DNA of 64,000 nt from Lentisphaerae bacterium GWF2_57_35 (GTDB taxonomy: Bacteria > Verrucomicrobiota > Kiritimatiellia > CAIQIC01 > GWF2-57-35): contig MHBK01000055.1 of NCBI GenBank assembly GCA_001804865.1, forward strand, positions 213,764-277,763, given 5' to 3'. The notes below the pieces were generated by a model. The model made no database searches and was not told the origin of the DNA. It saw nothing but the letters and a program-made list of their open reading frames with translations. The translations under genes were made by a program, and so were the position numbers. Shown piece by piece: positions 56,616 through 64,000 of this stretch; the first letter of the stretch is position 1; each line of letters begins with the position of its first letter.

Positions 56616-56882
56616 TTACGGATGGTCGAAAATCATTTGCTGGACCTCGACCCCCTCGACCCGGTTGAGCTTGCCGGCCAGCTCCATCGCGTTGCTTTCG
56701 CCTCCGGCCATTTCCAGCAGGATCAGGCCGTTGGGGCTGCATTGATTTTCGTTCGCATCGTGGAGCCCCAGCCGGGTCTTGATCGAACAGCCGTATTCCG
56801 TGAAAAGCTGTTGAACCTGTCCCGCATGCTTGACGCGATCGGTGATATGCACGCCGAGAATAACATGTCGTTGGTCGGCCAT
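56616..56882 (-). CDS. TM1266-like ACT-domain protein (iron-only hydrogenase regulator family)
   Basis: 88 residues with a ferredoxin-like ACT pattern: VILGVHITDRVKHAGQVQQLFTEYG in two parts, IKTRLGLHD, GLILLEMAG, and GKLNRVEGVEVQQMIFD at the end. This matches the small TM1266 family, which I know chiefly beside [FeFe]-hydrogenase genes. Here it stands ahead of hypA and hypB, which serve [NiFe] enzymes. A gaaggg site precedes the ATG. Possible sensor for hydrogenase gene expression. Confidence 0.8.
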   Translation of the reverse strand: MADQRHVILGVHITDRVKHAGQVQQLFTEYGCSIKTRLGLHDANENQCSPNGLILLEMAGGESNAMELAGKLNRVEGVEVQQMIFDHP

Positions 56883-57098
56883 ATTTTTTCCCTTCCATTT
56901 TTCGAAGGAAAGATATGCCGGATAGGGGCGGGTGGAAAGCGCTAAAATACAGCGAAAGGTTTTCGCGCGGCTTTAATCGCTCGACCGGCCTTTGTTGCGT
57001 CTTAACTTTTTTTCGCACGGGCACGGCGTTTTTTTTCGAAAAAATTTGGACTCGTCGCGGGCAATGCGATAAAGTCCGCCTTGCCACAGGTGAACACG

Positions 57099-58418
57099 AT
57101 GCGAAACGATGCGCCCCATACGGTGTTGGTGGTCGATGACGAGGAGCCGATTCTTCTGCTCGTCGAGCATCACTTGGTCGATCTTCCGTTTGTGGTCATT
57201 CCCACTCCGTCCGGCGCCGAGGCCATTCATATCCTGCAATCCCGGCAGATTTCGGTGTTGCTGTGCGATTTGAACATGCCGGGCATCGACGGCTGCGAAG
57301 TGCTGGCGACCGCCAAGAAAAACAATCCCAATACGGTCTCCATTGTCCTGACGGCTTCCTTGGATCAAACGCAGACCATCCGCGCCATCAATGAAGGCGG
57401 CATCTGGAAATTTCTCACCAAGCCGTGGAAAAAGGAAGAATTGGTCGGGATGGTGAGCGACGGGGCGAGGCTGTATGCCCAGCGCACGCGCCAACAGAAC
57501 CGCCTGGAAGAGCTGGCCAAGGAGGCCCGAACGTCGATGGGCCCCAAGGCTTCGGACGAGCCTCCGGCGGGAGGGCTTCTGAACACCGTGGACTTGAGCG
57601 CGTCCGACACCTGGAGCGGCGATGTATCTCCGACGATGCTGGGCAACAACCGGTACTTCGTCAAAAAGCTTCTCGGCGAAGGCGGCTTGGGCACGGTCTA
57701 CCTGGCCGACGATCAGCTTTTGAACATGCCGGTAGCCATCAAGGTGCTGAAACCCAGCGTGACCCGCGACCGGCATGCGATGGCCGCCCTGCGGCACGAA
57801 GCCCGCATTGCCATGCAACTGTCGCATCGGCACATCGTGCGGATTCACAATCTCCAGGAAGACAACAAGCGCTATTATCTGGTGATGGAATACGTTCCCG
57901 GTCATACGCTTTGGGATATCCTCCGGCGCTACAAGCAGCTTCCGCTCGATACCGTCTTGCAGATCGTGCGCGTCTGCGCCGATGCCCTGGCCTACGCGCA
58001 CCGGCACAAAGTCATTCACCGCGATCTCAAGCCGTCTAACTTGCTCTTGGACGAGCGGGGCGTTTTGAAGGTCATCGACTTCGGTACGGCCGCGCTTAAG
58101 GACTCGCAGGAGACCTGCACGCATCTGATGGGAACGCCGGTCTATATGAGCCCCGAGCAAGTCCTGGGCGAAAAGCTCGACGAGCGAACCGATGTTTACG
58201 CCTTGGGCGCCGTCACGTACGAGTTCCTGACCGGAAAACCGCTCTTTCCCCACGACACCGAGGACTGGACCGCGTTGTCTACCGCGCGCCGGGTTGTACG
58301 CGATGTGCCCGACCGCATTGCCCAAGTTCTCGACAAGGCCCTCGTCGTCGACCGCACCCACCGCTGGCCTACCGTAGAAGCTTTTTCCTCCAGCCTGCTC
58401 GAAGCGGCGCAGGGGTAG
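57099..58418 (+). CDS. response regulator fused to a Ser/Thr protein kinase
   Basis: 439 residues. Receiver domain at about 8-125 with VVDDEEP, phospho-acceptor Asp57 in LLCDLNMPGIDG, and Lys in FLTKPW. After a linker of about 60 residues, a full kinase domain: GEGGLGTVYLA (glycine loop), VAIKVLK with Lys215, HRDLKPSN with Asp309, DFGTAAL with Asp327 (DFG), GTPVYMSPEQ. No transmembrane helix. ATG at 57099 with aggtg upstream. Phosphorylation of the receiver by a histidine kinase may switch the Ser/Thr kinase, linking two signalling types. Divergent from the TM1266-like/hyp unit. Confidence 0.92.
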   Translation: MRNDAPHTVLVVDDEEPILLLVEHHLVDLPFVVIPTPSGAEAIHILQSRQISVLLCDLNMPGIDGCEVLATAKKNNPNTVSIVLTASLDQTQTIRAINEGGIWKFLTKPWKKEELVGMVSDGARLYAQRTRQQNRLEELAKEARTSMGPKASDEPPAGGLLNTVDLSASDTWSGDVSPTMLGNNRYFVKKLLGEGGLGTVYLADDQLLNMPVAIKVLKPSVTRDRHAMAALRHEARIAMQLSHRHIVRIHNLQEDNKRYYLVMEYVPGHTLWDILRRYKQLPLDTVLQIVRVCADALAYAHRHKVIHRDLKPSNLLLDERGVLKVIDFGTAALKDSQETCTHLMGTPVYMSPEQVLGEKLDERTDVYALGAVTYEFLTGKPLFPHDTEDWTALSTARRVVRDVPDRIAQVLDKALVVDRTHRWPTVEAFSSSLLEAAQG

Positions 58419-58866
58419 GGAGGGGGAGTCCAAAGTCCAAAGAGTCCAAGGAGTTCAAAGTTGGGAGGGATTCCGAACGCTTGACGGGACTTTTGCAGCA
58501 TGGACGGAAGAAACGCATCCGAGAATGGCCGCGCCCCTTGAAGGACCGCAGGCATTCCTGTCTGCGAATTCTTCCTCCATGCAGACGATGTCCATGAAGT
58601 CTCTGACCGAGTTGAAACCCACCGACCCCGAACGAAGCTTCGCCGGACTGGATCCGGTCTGGATGCTCTCCGAAAGCAATCGTCTCCTGACCGGCGAAAC
58701 CCGCATTGTTTGACTCGATCCCCGGTTCATGGGCCTGGACACCAACAATGAAGCCTGTCACCGCATTTATGCGCTTGGGGTCAACGGCGTCGATGAAGAT
58801 GTCGACGGACTCGACTCGCCCTCCGAATTGACATTCGGCTCCGAACCTCTATATCCTGCATGATCA
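58419..58866. other. 448-bp stretch with a repeat and a coding remnant
   Basis: The interval 58710-58863 in one frame reads like the end of a secreted calcium-repeat protein (VNGVDEDVDGLDSPSELTF) but has no start and is broken by TGA at 58711; probably a gene remnant. The stretch 58540-58567 (AAGGACCGCAGGCATTCCTG...) is a near copy of 61489-61516. AGTCCAAAGTCCAAAGAGTCC-type tandem sequence lies at 58428-58460. Confidence 0.45.
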
Positions 58867-59283
58867 ATGAGCAAAAAACGAAAAGCATCGGGACTGACTT
58901 TATTGGGGGCGGGCAAGACGTCTTATCCGAACTCGCCGGAGAAGGCGCGGTTGGAGGCCTTTAAGAATGCCTATCCGGACCGGGATTACTGGATCAAGTT
59001 CGAGACGTCCGAATTCACGTCGTTATGTCCCATCACGGGCCAGCCGGACTTTGCGAAGATTGTCATCGACTACATTCCGAACAAGCTCTGCATCGAGAGC
59101 AAGTCGCTCAAGCTGTATCTCTTTTCGTTTCGGAACCGCGGCTCCTTTGCCGAGGAAATCGTGAACAAGATTCGCGACGATGTGGTCGACGCCTGCCAGC
59201 CTCGCCGGTTGATCGTAACCGGCGAGTTTACCGCGCGGGGTGGGATTGCGATTGCGGTGAAGGCGGAATATTCGATGAGGTAG
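58867..59283 (+). CDS. queF: NADPH-dependent 7-cyano-7-deazaguanine reductase
   Basis: Reduces preQ0 to preQ1 for queuosine synthesis. 138 residues, the single-domain (YkvM-like) type. Catalytic Cys54 and Asp61 are in SLCPITGQPDFA, and ESKSLKLYLFSFRNRG is the substrate/NADPH signature. The short upstream gatcaATG context has no strong Shine-Dalgarno. Stop lies inside a dispersed hairpin repeat (59279-59342). Confidence 0.96.
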   Translation: MSKKRKASGLTLLGAGKTSYPNSPEKARLEAFKNAYPDRDYWIKFETSEFTSLCPITGQPDFAKIVIDYIPNKLCIESKSLKLYLFSFRNRGSFAEEIVNKIRDDVVDACQPRRLIVTGEFTARGGIAIAVKAEYSMR

Positions 59284-59342
59284 GACGGTCACTCCGTTGG
59301 CCGCCTTTGTGAGCACGGACGCGAGCGGAGTTGCGTCCCTAC
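59279..59342. repeat. hairpin repeat in the queF/queC gap
   Basis: Same family as 24251-24280 and 26487-26520: GTAGG-CGGTCA-CTCCGT-TGGCCGCC, then GGACGC-gagcggagtt-GCGTCC and CCTACC at the end. The outer GTAGG and CCTAC are complementary. Confidence 0.6.
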
Positions 59343-60037
59343 CGGTACAACGGGCGTTTCGCGTAGGGAAGGGGATCTTTCATTCCCGCCCGTTGAAATC
59401 CCCGCAGCCGCAAGGCGCAACTGTCGCACACGCCGCAGGCCTTATGGCTGCTTTGATAGCACGACCACGTCAGATGCAGCGGCGCTTTCAGTCGGACTCC
59501 GGTTTTAACGATTTCATCCTTTTTCATGCCGATGACCGGCGTCAGGATTTTGATGCGGGTTCCGGGTTTTGTCCCGGCGGCAATGGTTTTTTCGAAGGCA
59601 TCGTAAAAAATGCGGCGGCAATCCGGATAGCCGGAGGAGTCTTCCTCAACGGCGCCGATGAAGATGGCCGATGCGCCCAGGGCTTCCGCCCAACTCGTGG
59701 CCGTCGCCAGCAGGTGAGCATTGCGAAACGGCACATAAGAAGAGGGAATGCCTTTCCGCTTCAGGTTGGCGCGCGATACCTTGATGTCACGGTCGGTCAG
59801 GCTGGAATGCCCGATGGCTTCCAATGCTTTCAGGCTAACGACTAATCGTTGTTTAGCCCCATAAAAATCGGCCACGTCATGAAAGGCCTTCAATTCGCGA
59901 GCCTCGGTCCTCTGCCCGTAGTTCACATGCAGCAGCGCCAGGGAATATTTCCGCGCCGCGATGGCCGCCGTCACGCAACTGTCCATCCCTCCACTGACCA
60001 GCACCACCGCTATTTTTTGTTGTGATCGAGGCCTCAT
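59339..60037 (-). CDS. queC: 7-cyano-7-deazaguanine synthase
   Basis: ATP-dependent conversion of 7-carboxy-7-deazaguanine to preQ0. 232 residues: P-loop VSGGMDSC at the start, HVNYGQRT, VPFRNAHLLATATSWAEA, and C-terminal zinc cysteines in TWSCYQSSHKACGVCDSCALR. ATG at 60037; a TTG at 60046 is possible. Encoded opposite queF, head-away from queD/queE. Confidence 0.96.
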   Translation of the reverse strand: MRPRSQQKIAVVLVSGGMDSCVTAAIAARKYSLALLHVNYGQRTEARELKAFHDVADFYGAKQRLVVSLKALEAIGHSSLTDRDIKVSRANLKRKGIPSSYVPFRNAHLLATATSWAEALGASAIFIGAVEEDSSGYPDCRRIFYDAFEKTIAAGTKPGTRIKILTPVIGMKKDEIVKTGVRLKAPLHLTWSCYQSSHKACGVCDSCALRLRGFQRAGMKDPLPYAKRPLYR

Positions 60038-60089
60038 GATTTTCAAGAATTCTCCATAAGAAATTTAAACGCCGAAGATTCTTTAGCCT

Positions 60090-60152
60090 CAAAGATCACA
60101 GAGAACACAAAGAATTTCTATTATTCCTTCTATGTGTTCTCTGTGATCTTTG
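60090..60152. repeat. 20-bp perfect inverted repeat between queC and queD
   Basis: CAAAGATCACAGAGAACACA (60090-60109) is the exact reverse complement of 60133-60152, with a 23-nt A/T-rich loop. It lies in the queC 5' region. Confidence 0.85.
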
Positions 60153-60243
60153 TGGCAACCCCTCTTCTGATTCTCTTGTTCGGGAAACGAGATCCTGACG
60201 TGCGGCATCCTTATTCGTGTCTATTCGTGTTCATTCGTGGTTG

Positions 60244-60669
60244 CTATTCTTCTCTCAGTTTCACATCCACCACCGCGGAGTTCCTGGCGGTTTCATAAAT
60301 TCTCATCGAAAAGCCCTGCACATTGGAGATCGGCGCCAGGGCTGTTTGCAGATGCCCGGCGAAATAGGTGCAGAGGTTTTCCACGGTGGTGCGAAACGGA
60401 ACGACTTTGTGTTTCATGTCCTGTTCCCGAAGGAACGCGATCAGGACCGCGTCCCGTTCGTCGCAGAGGAACGAATGATCGAGTTCGGCGATCAACGGAC
60501 GCAGGATCTTGCTGACCTGGTCAAAGTCGACGATCATGCCGGACTCGTCGGGTTCGCCTTCGATCTCCAGCTCCATGCGGTACGAATGCCCGTGCATATT
60601 GCGGCAGCCGCTCTCGTGATCCAGCAGGCGATGCGCCATTTCCCAGTCGAATTCTTTGGATATTTTCAT
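60244..60669 (-). CDS. queD: 6-carboxy-5,6,7,8-tetrahydropterin synthase
   Basis: Second step of preQ0 synthesis. 141 residues of the PTPS/QueD fold: FDWEMAHRL and NMHGHSYRMELEIEG give three zinc His; CRNMHGH includes the catalytic Cys. VDFDQVSKILRPLIAELDH and TTVENLCTYFAG follow the family. Start at 60669 begins the fold; the frame extends to 60753 without match. The queE stop is 8 bp upstream. Its stop is adjacent to the ATTCGTG repeat at 60211-60242. Confidence 0.95.
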   Translation of the reverse strand: MKISKEFDWEMAHRLLDHESGCRNMHGHSYRMELEIEGEPDESGMIVDFDQVSKILRPLIAELDHSFLCDERDAVLIAFLREQDMKHKVVPFRTTVENLCTYFAGHLQTALAPISNVQGFSMRIYETARNSAVVDVKLREE

Positions 60670-60676
60670 GTTGTGC

Positions 60677-61324
60677 TTAAACTCCGCGCCGGTCCGGGCT
60701 CCAAATGTATTTGTGCAATTGCAGTTGATACCGGACGGGCAGGCCGTCGGCAAGTATCCATTCCGCCAGCTCGGAGTTCTTGATCCTTCCGTAGACGGGG
60801 GCCATCAATACCGCGCATTTCTCGATCAGGGCGTATTGGTGCAGGATCGTCTTGGCCCAGTCGTAATCCGCGCGATCGGCGATGACGATTTTGAGTTCGT
60901 CCGCCGGCGTGAGCTGTTGAAAATTGCTCCAGATATTTTTGTCCGCCATGCCCGAGGCTGGACACTTGATGTCCACGATGCGCTTCACGCGCGGGTCGAC
61001 CCGCGAGATGTCCAGGCTGCCGGAGGTTTCCAGCAAAACTTCATAGCCGCGATCGCACAGCGTTTGCATGAGGAGGTAGATCGGCGCCTGCAACAACGGC
61101 TCGCCGCCGGTGATTTCCAGCAGGCGGGACGGATAGGCCGAGACGGCCTGGACGATGGTTTCGAGGTCCATCCGCCGGCTTCCCGTTTGGGCAAAACCGG
61201 TGTCGCACCAGGCGCAATCCAAATGGCATCCGGCCAGCCGGACAAAAATGCAGGGGCGCCCGGCATGGGTGGATTCGCCCTGAATGCTAAAAAATATTTC
61301 GCTGATGTCGAGACCCTGATTCAT
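60677..61324 (-). CDS. queE: 7-carboxy-7-deazaguanine synthase (radical SAM)
   Basis: Third step: ring contraction to 7-carboxy-7-deazaguanine. 215 residues; the radical SAM cluster is CHLDCAWC (Cys-x3-Cys-x2-Cys), with FFSIQGES upstream and EITGGEPLLQ downstream, as in QueE. VDIKCPASGM and ELKIVIADRADYDWA are further matches. ATG at 61324 gives the conserved start; no strong Shine-Dalgarno. Upstream member of the queE-queD pair. folE is not in the window. Confidence 0.95.
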   Translation of the reverse strand: MNQGLDISEIFFSIQGESTHAGRPCIFVRLAGCHLDCAWCDTGFAQTGSRRMDLETIVQAVSAYPSRLLEITGGEPLLQAPIYLLMQTLCDRGYEVLLETSGSLDISRVDPRVKRIVDIKCPASGMADKNIWSNFQQLTPADELKIVIADRADYDWAKTILHQYALIEKCAVLMAPVYGRIKNSELAEWILADGLPVRYQLQLHKYIWSPDRRGV

Positions 61325-61803
61325 GCGGACAATATAATGGAATATATGAAAAAGACGATAAAAAGAGCGCGTCATTTGTCCCAAGCAGGTGTTAACGACA
61401 TGATCAAACGGCATGATCACAGCGATCATGCGGGTTTGGCCGCAGCAATTGTAACTATGACTCAGGCTTGACTCATAGGGAGTTTCTTAAAGGACCGCAG
61501 CCATTCCTGGCTGCGATGGCAGGGCAAGAGCGCCCGCTTTCCCATTAAGAGCCTCGCGTCAACGCAGATCTTCTCCTATCTCCCTCATAATCATAATCTT
61601 AATCTCCTTCTGGATAAAAGATTATGATTATGATTACGATTATGAGTAGGAATCAGAACGGCATCCTACCGAAATAGACTCTAATGAGCCGTTCGATGCG
61701 TCTTGAGTCATAATTACAATGGCTGGTTTGGCCGGAATCCTGGCTCGACATGGAAGCTTGTTGTGCATAATAAACGGTCACAAGCAAAGGAGATTTCCGT
61801 TAT
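61325..61803. other. 479-bp divergent intergenic region with repeats
   Basis: No gene seen. Contains the AAGGACCGCAGCCATTCCTGG-type repeat (61489-61516; GCAGCC pairs with GGCTGC), a perfect 16-bp inverted repeat at 61585-61633, and the promoter side of queE and of the HEAT-repeat gene. The HEAT gene has an aaggag site at about 61787. Confidence 0.55.
61585..61633. repeat. 16-bp perfect inverted repeat of ATAATC units
   Basis: TCATAATCATAATCTT (61585-61600) is the exact reverse complement of 61618-61633 (loop 17 nt). The right arm is extended by GATTACGATTATGAG. Typical of low-complexity intergenic elements. Confidence 0.85.
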
Positions 61804-63351
61804 ATGAACAAACACCTGTCCGCCCTGCTTATAGGAGGATTGATCGTCTTCACTCTTTCCTTTCTCGCCCAAGCCGAACCCCCAAGCCTTTCCAATCTGG
61901 TTGCCCAGCTATCTTCCAGCAACGTGTCCGATCGTATTGCCGCGGTCGGTATTTTAGGCGAAACCACTGCTTCGGGAACCGCGGCATGGCTAAGCGAAGC
62001 GGCTCATGATGATGCGCAAGAGGTCCGTAGGGCTGTTCTTCGCGTCCTGACCGATCAATCAACCCCGGAGTCAAGCTGCGCTTTGATCGACATGCTCAAG
62101 GATCAGGATTCGTACATACGTCAAAACGCAGCGGTGGCCCTGGGCGCGCGCGAGGCGCCCGCTGCGGTGACGCCGCTCTTGGGACTTGTCGGGGAGGAAA
62201 GCGCTCAGGTGGCTCGTTCCGCTGAAGAGGCGGTGCGCCGTATTCGCGATCCGGCGGCGGTCCCTGCCTACGCCCAAGCCTTGAACGATCCTTCACCGCG
62301 CGTTCGCGAGGTGGCGGTCGATATGCTCCGGGTCATTGGCGATCCCCGCGCGATCGAATCCTTGCCCAAGACCTTGAAGGATGATGAAATTAGGGTGCGC
62401 CGCAGAACCGTAGACGCCTTGGCTTCATTCCAGGACGAACGCGTCAAAGAAGTCTTTGTCGATGTGCTGCGTTCTCATCCTGATGGATACGCCCGCAGAA
62501 TCGCGGCGCATTATCTGGGTTCCGTCGGCGATCCCAAGGTCCTGGAGGTTTTGATCCCGGCATTATGCGATCAAGAGACGGGGGTGGGGGTTGAAGCGGC
62601 TAAATCGTTGGCGTCCTATCCGGAGCCGCGTGCAGTGGAACCCCTCATCATGACATTCCGGGATAAAGAACTTAGCAAGATTACCGTGGGGTTGATTCAA
62701 TCCTGGCCTGTCTCCATGACTCGTGAGCCGTTGCTGGCCGCCACGGCCCATGAGAATGCCAGCATTCGCTCCACCGCGGTCAAATTGATTTCGGGATGGC
62801 CGGATGAGCAGGCGATGCAGAGATTGTTCGTTGCCGTCGCCGATGCGCAAGGGCTGGTTAGAGCTCCGGCGATCGATGCGTTGGTGAAATCGAGAGATCC
62901 TCGTGCAAGCGAACTGTTCATGACCGGCTTGACCCATTCCAACCGAGCGGTGCGACAGGATGCCCGGACCGCGCTGATCCGGTGGTATGGCAAGGACTAT
63001 GGTTTGGATGCGCGAGTGTGGCGTGAAAAGACGAAACCCCCAGGTCTGTTCCCCACCTCATTTCCGATAGGGAGCAATCGTTTGGTTGCCGTCGCCAAGT
63101 TAGCGGTTCTCTGGGGGCTGGTCTGGCTTTTGCGGTTGAAGCAGCAGCCGTTCCTGTGCGCGGCAATTTATGCGATGGCGTATATTCTTCTTAGCCCTTG
63201 GTTGGGTATGCCGCTTATGACCCTGTTGCTTCCTGGGGTGACGGCCATCAGCTTTTCGATCCTGTACTTTTGGATTCTTTTCCACTTCGCCGGCGAAACG
63301 CTAATTTGGTGGCCGGTGTTCCTGTCCGGGGCTGTATTGGCCGTCATTTAG
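61804..63351 (+). CDS. HEAT-repeat protein with C-terminal membrane segments
   Basis: 515 residues. Signal peptide at 1-24 (LLIGGLIVFTLSFLAQA). About ten HEAT/PBS-type repeats follow (for example VRREVAVDMLRVIGDPRAIE-like units: DPSPRVREVAVDMLRVIGD, DEIRVRRRTVDALASFQDE). The C-terminal 100 residues hold several hydrophobic helices (LVAVAKLAVLWGLVWLL, CAAIYAMAYILLSPWLGM, LLLPGVTAISFSILYFWIL). So the repeats face the periplasm with a membrane anchor at the end. Likely a protein-interaction scaffold; partner unknown. Confidence 0.82.
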   Translation: MNKHLSALLIGGLIVFTLSFLAQAEPPSLSNLVAQLSSSNVSDRIAAVGILGETTASGTAAWLSEAAHDDAQEVRRAVLRVLTDQSTPESSCALIDMLKDQDSYIRQNAAVALGAREAPAAVTPLLGLVGEESAQVARSAEEAVRRIRDPAAVPAYAQALNDPSPRVREVAVDMLRVIGDPRAIESLPKTLKDDEIRVRRRTVDALASFQDERVKEVFVDVLRSHPDGYARRIAAHYLGSVGDPKVLEVLIPALCDQETGVGVEAAKSLASYPEPRAVEPLIMTFRDKELSKITVGLIQSWPVSMTREPLLAATAHENASIRSTAVKLISGWPDEQAMQRLFVAVADAQGLVRAPAIDALVKSRDPRASELFMTGLTHSNRAVRQDARTALIRWYGKDYGLDARVWREKTKPPGLFPTSFPIGSNRLVAVAKLAVLWGLVWLLRLKQQPFLCAAIYAMAYILLSPWLGMPLMTLLLPGVTAISFSILYFWILFHFAGETLIWWPVFLSGAVLAVI

Positions 63352-63777
63352 CCCAGGCTTCTCGCCAATCTTCCTTCATGTAAAGCTGGGTCAAGAAAGA
63401 TCGCCGCAAAGAGTTGCAGCTACAAGAAGACTTGTGTTTTGGAGGGTCGCGCTCCGTCGCGACCGGAAGAAGACGATTCCGACGAAATGCAATGGAGAAT
63501 TTGATGGCTGGAAAAAATGAAAAAAGGGGGCAAGTTATGACGGCTGCATAGAGGTCATGCAGTCAACAGGAGGGGCGGTAGAACGCGAGTTTCATTGTAG
63601 GCCGGTTCTGTGAACCGGCGGCGCCGGCTCATGAGGCGCTGTATGGGCATGATTCTAAGAGCCGGGAGCGCGTCTTGCCTTTTTCGATTCGACATCGGGT
63701 GGGGAATCCCTTAAAAAGCTCTTGTTCGGGGAGTTCGGATAGCAGCGTTAAGCCCGGGTATTTGAAAGGATGGCTTT
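63352..63777. other. 426-bp intergenic region with two hairpins
   Basis: No gene seen. GGTCGCG (63445-63451) pairs with CGCGACC (63458-63464); GCCGGTTC (63601-63608) pairs with GAACCGGC (63612-63619), followed by GGCGCCGGC. Both resemble the REP-like elements elsewhere in the window. Confidence 0.55.
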
Positions 63778-64000
63778 GTGCAATTGAACGAATCTTCATG
63801 GTGGAATTTCTGCGATACAAAACAGGGTTTGGGCGTCAGCGGCGAGTTCAAGGCAGAGGGCGCGGATCGCATCGACCGGCTTTATTACCCGATTTTTAAC
63901 GAGCAAGGGCTCCTTTCCTGGGTTTCGCCGCGTTTGCAGGGCGGCCCCATGACGAATCACAACGAATATTTAGGGTTTCCCCTGACGGCCGAAGATTTGC
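63778..64000 (+). CDS. 5' end of a gene running off the right edge
   Basis: An open frame from GTG at 63778 to the window end (74 codons): VQLNESSWWNFCDTKQG, FKAEGADRIDRLYYPIFNE, SWVSPRLQGGPMTNH. An in-frame TGA at 63763 rules out a longer start, and aaagga lies 8 nt upstream. The composition looks like real coding sequence. Family not recognised; the aromatic-rich, Asp-rich text would fit a carbohydrate-active enzyme but that is a guess. Confidence 0.55.
   Translation, partial: MQLNESSWWNFCDTKQGLGVSGEFKAEGADRIDRLYYPIFNEQGLLSWVSPRLQGGPMTNHNEYLGFPLTAEDL

Noticed and set aside
56973..58433. 486-codon minus-strand open frame
   Set aside because: Antisense to the response regulator/kinase fusion, whose catalytic motifs are all intact.
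58800..58866. preQ1 riboswitch upstream of queF
   Set aside because: No preQ1 aptamer-like pattern or expression platform could be seen before queF, nor before queE or queC.

Overview
The window reads as chromosome from a Gram-negative, peptidoglycan-bearing bacterium, most likely of the PVC superphylum (Kiritimatiellota, Lentisphaerota or Verrucomicrobiota; this is inferred from style and gene content, not from a marker gene). Pointers are secreted proteins with the 'VEYSTN...YRVKR' module, an outer-membrane barrel, SPFH proteins, MglA/roadblock/DUF4388 signalling genes, many GH13/GH130/GT4 carbohydrate genes and abundant short intergenic palindromes. No rRNA, tRNA, CRISPR array, insertion sequence or prophage was seen.

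Layout. 1-3.4 kb: end of a secreted protein, a VanZ-like membrane protein and two GT2 glycosyltransferases. 3.6-7.9 kb: purA, uppS, cdsA, rseP, closed by a strong bidirectional terminator. 8-11.2 kb: two overlapping SPFH genes on the minus strand, each with threefold N-terminal repeats. 11.4-24.1 kb: carbohydrate and compatible-solute block with a GH13 amylase, glycerate kinase, a GH13_18 sucrose-phosphorylase-like enzyme, two GT-B glycosyltransferases, a YyaL-type protein, a degenerate M20 homologue and a clear glucosyl-3-phosphoglycerate synthase (GpgS). Together these suggest a glucosylglycerate synthesis and recycling loop. 24.1-30.1 kb: accessory stretch with secreted repeat proteins, a DUF3795 gene with possible integron-like borders, a truncated or stop-interrupted secreted gene and several inverted repeats. 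30.1-38 kb: GH130 phosphorylase with an overlapping GT4 fusion, a hybrid sensor kinase and a secreted alpha-toroid protein. 38.5-45.4 kb: D,D-carboxypeptidase, peptide deformylase, a dolichyl-phosphate-mannose-synthase-like GT2 with a UbiA-family partner, and an outer-membrane protein, a solute-binding protein and a chemoreceptor.

45.6-58.4 kb: two tandem acetate kinases, then [NiFe]-hydrogenase maturation genes interleaved with small-GTPase signalling genes. The minus-strand order mglA-like, roadblock-like, hypF, hypC is tightly packed, and a second unit holds a TM1266-like ACT protein, hypA, hypB and a DUF4388 membrane protein. Between them is a plus-strand 590-residue protein with a C-terminal roadblock-like domain; beyond them is a response regulator fused to a Ser/Thr kinase. 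hypD, hypE and the hydrogenase itself are not in the window. 58.8-61.3 kb: queF, queC, queD, queE for queuosine precursor synthesis. 61.8-63.4 kb: a HEAT-repeat membrane protein, then a gene running off the right edge.

The most unusual signal is a 19-bp palindrome, TTTTCCAA-NNN-TTGGAAAA, found seven times outside genes: two arrays of three copies with exactly 31-bp spacing (between the SPFH and amylase genes, and just upstream of hypA) and one lone copy. The arms are invariant apart from one end, while the 3-nt centre and the 12-nt spacers vary. It looks like a helically phased multi-site operator shared by unlinked operons.
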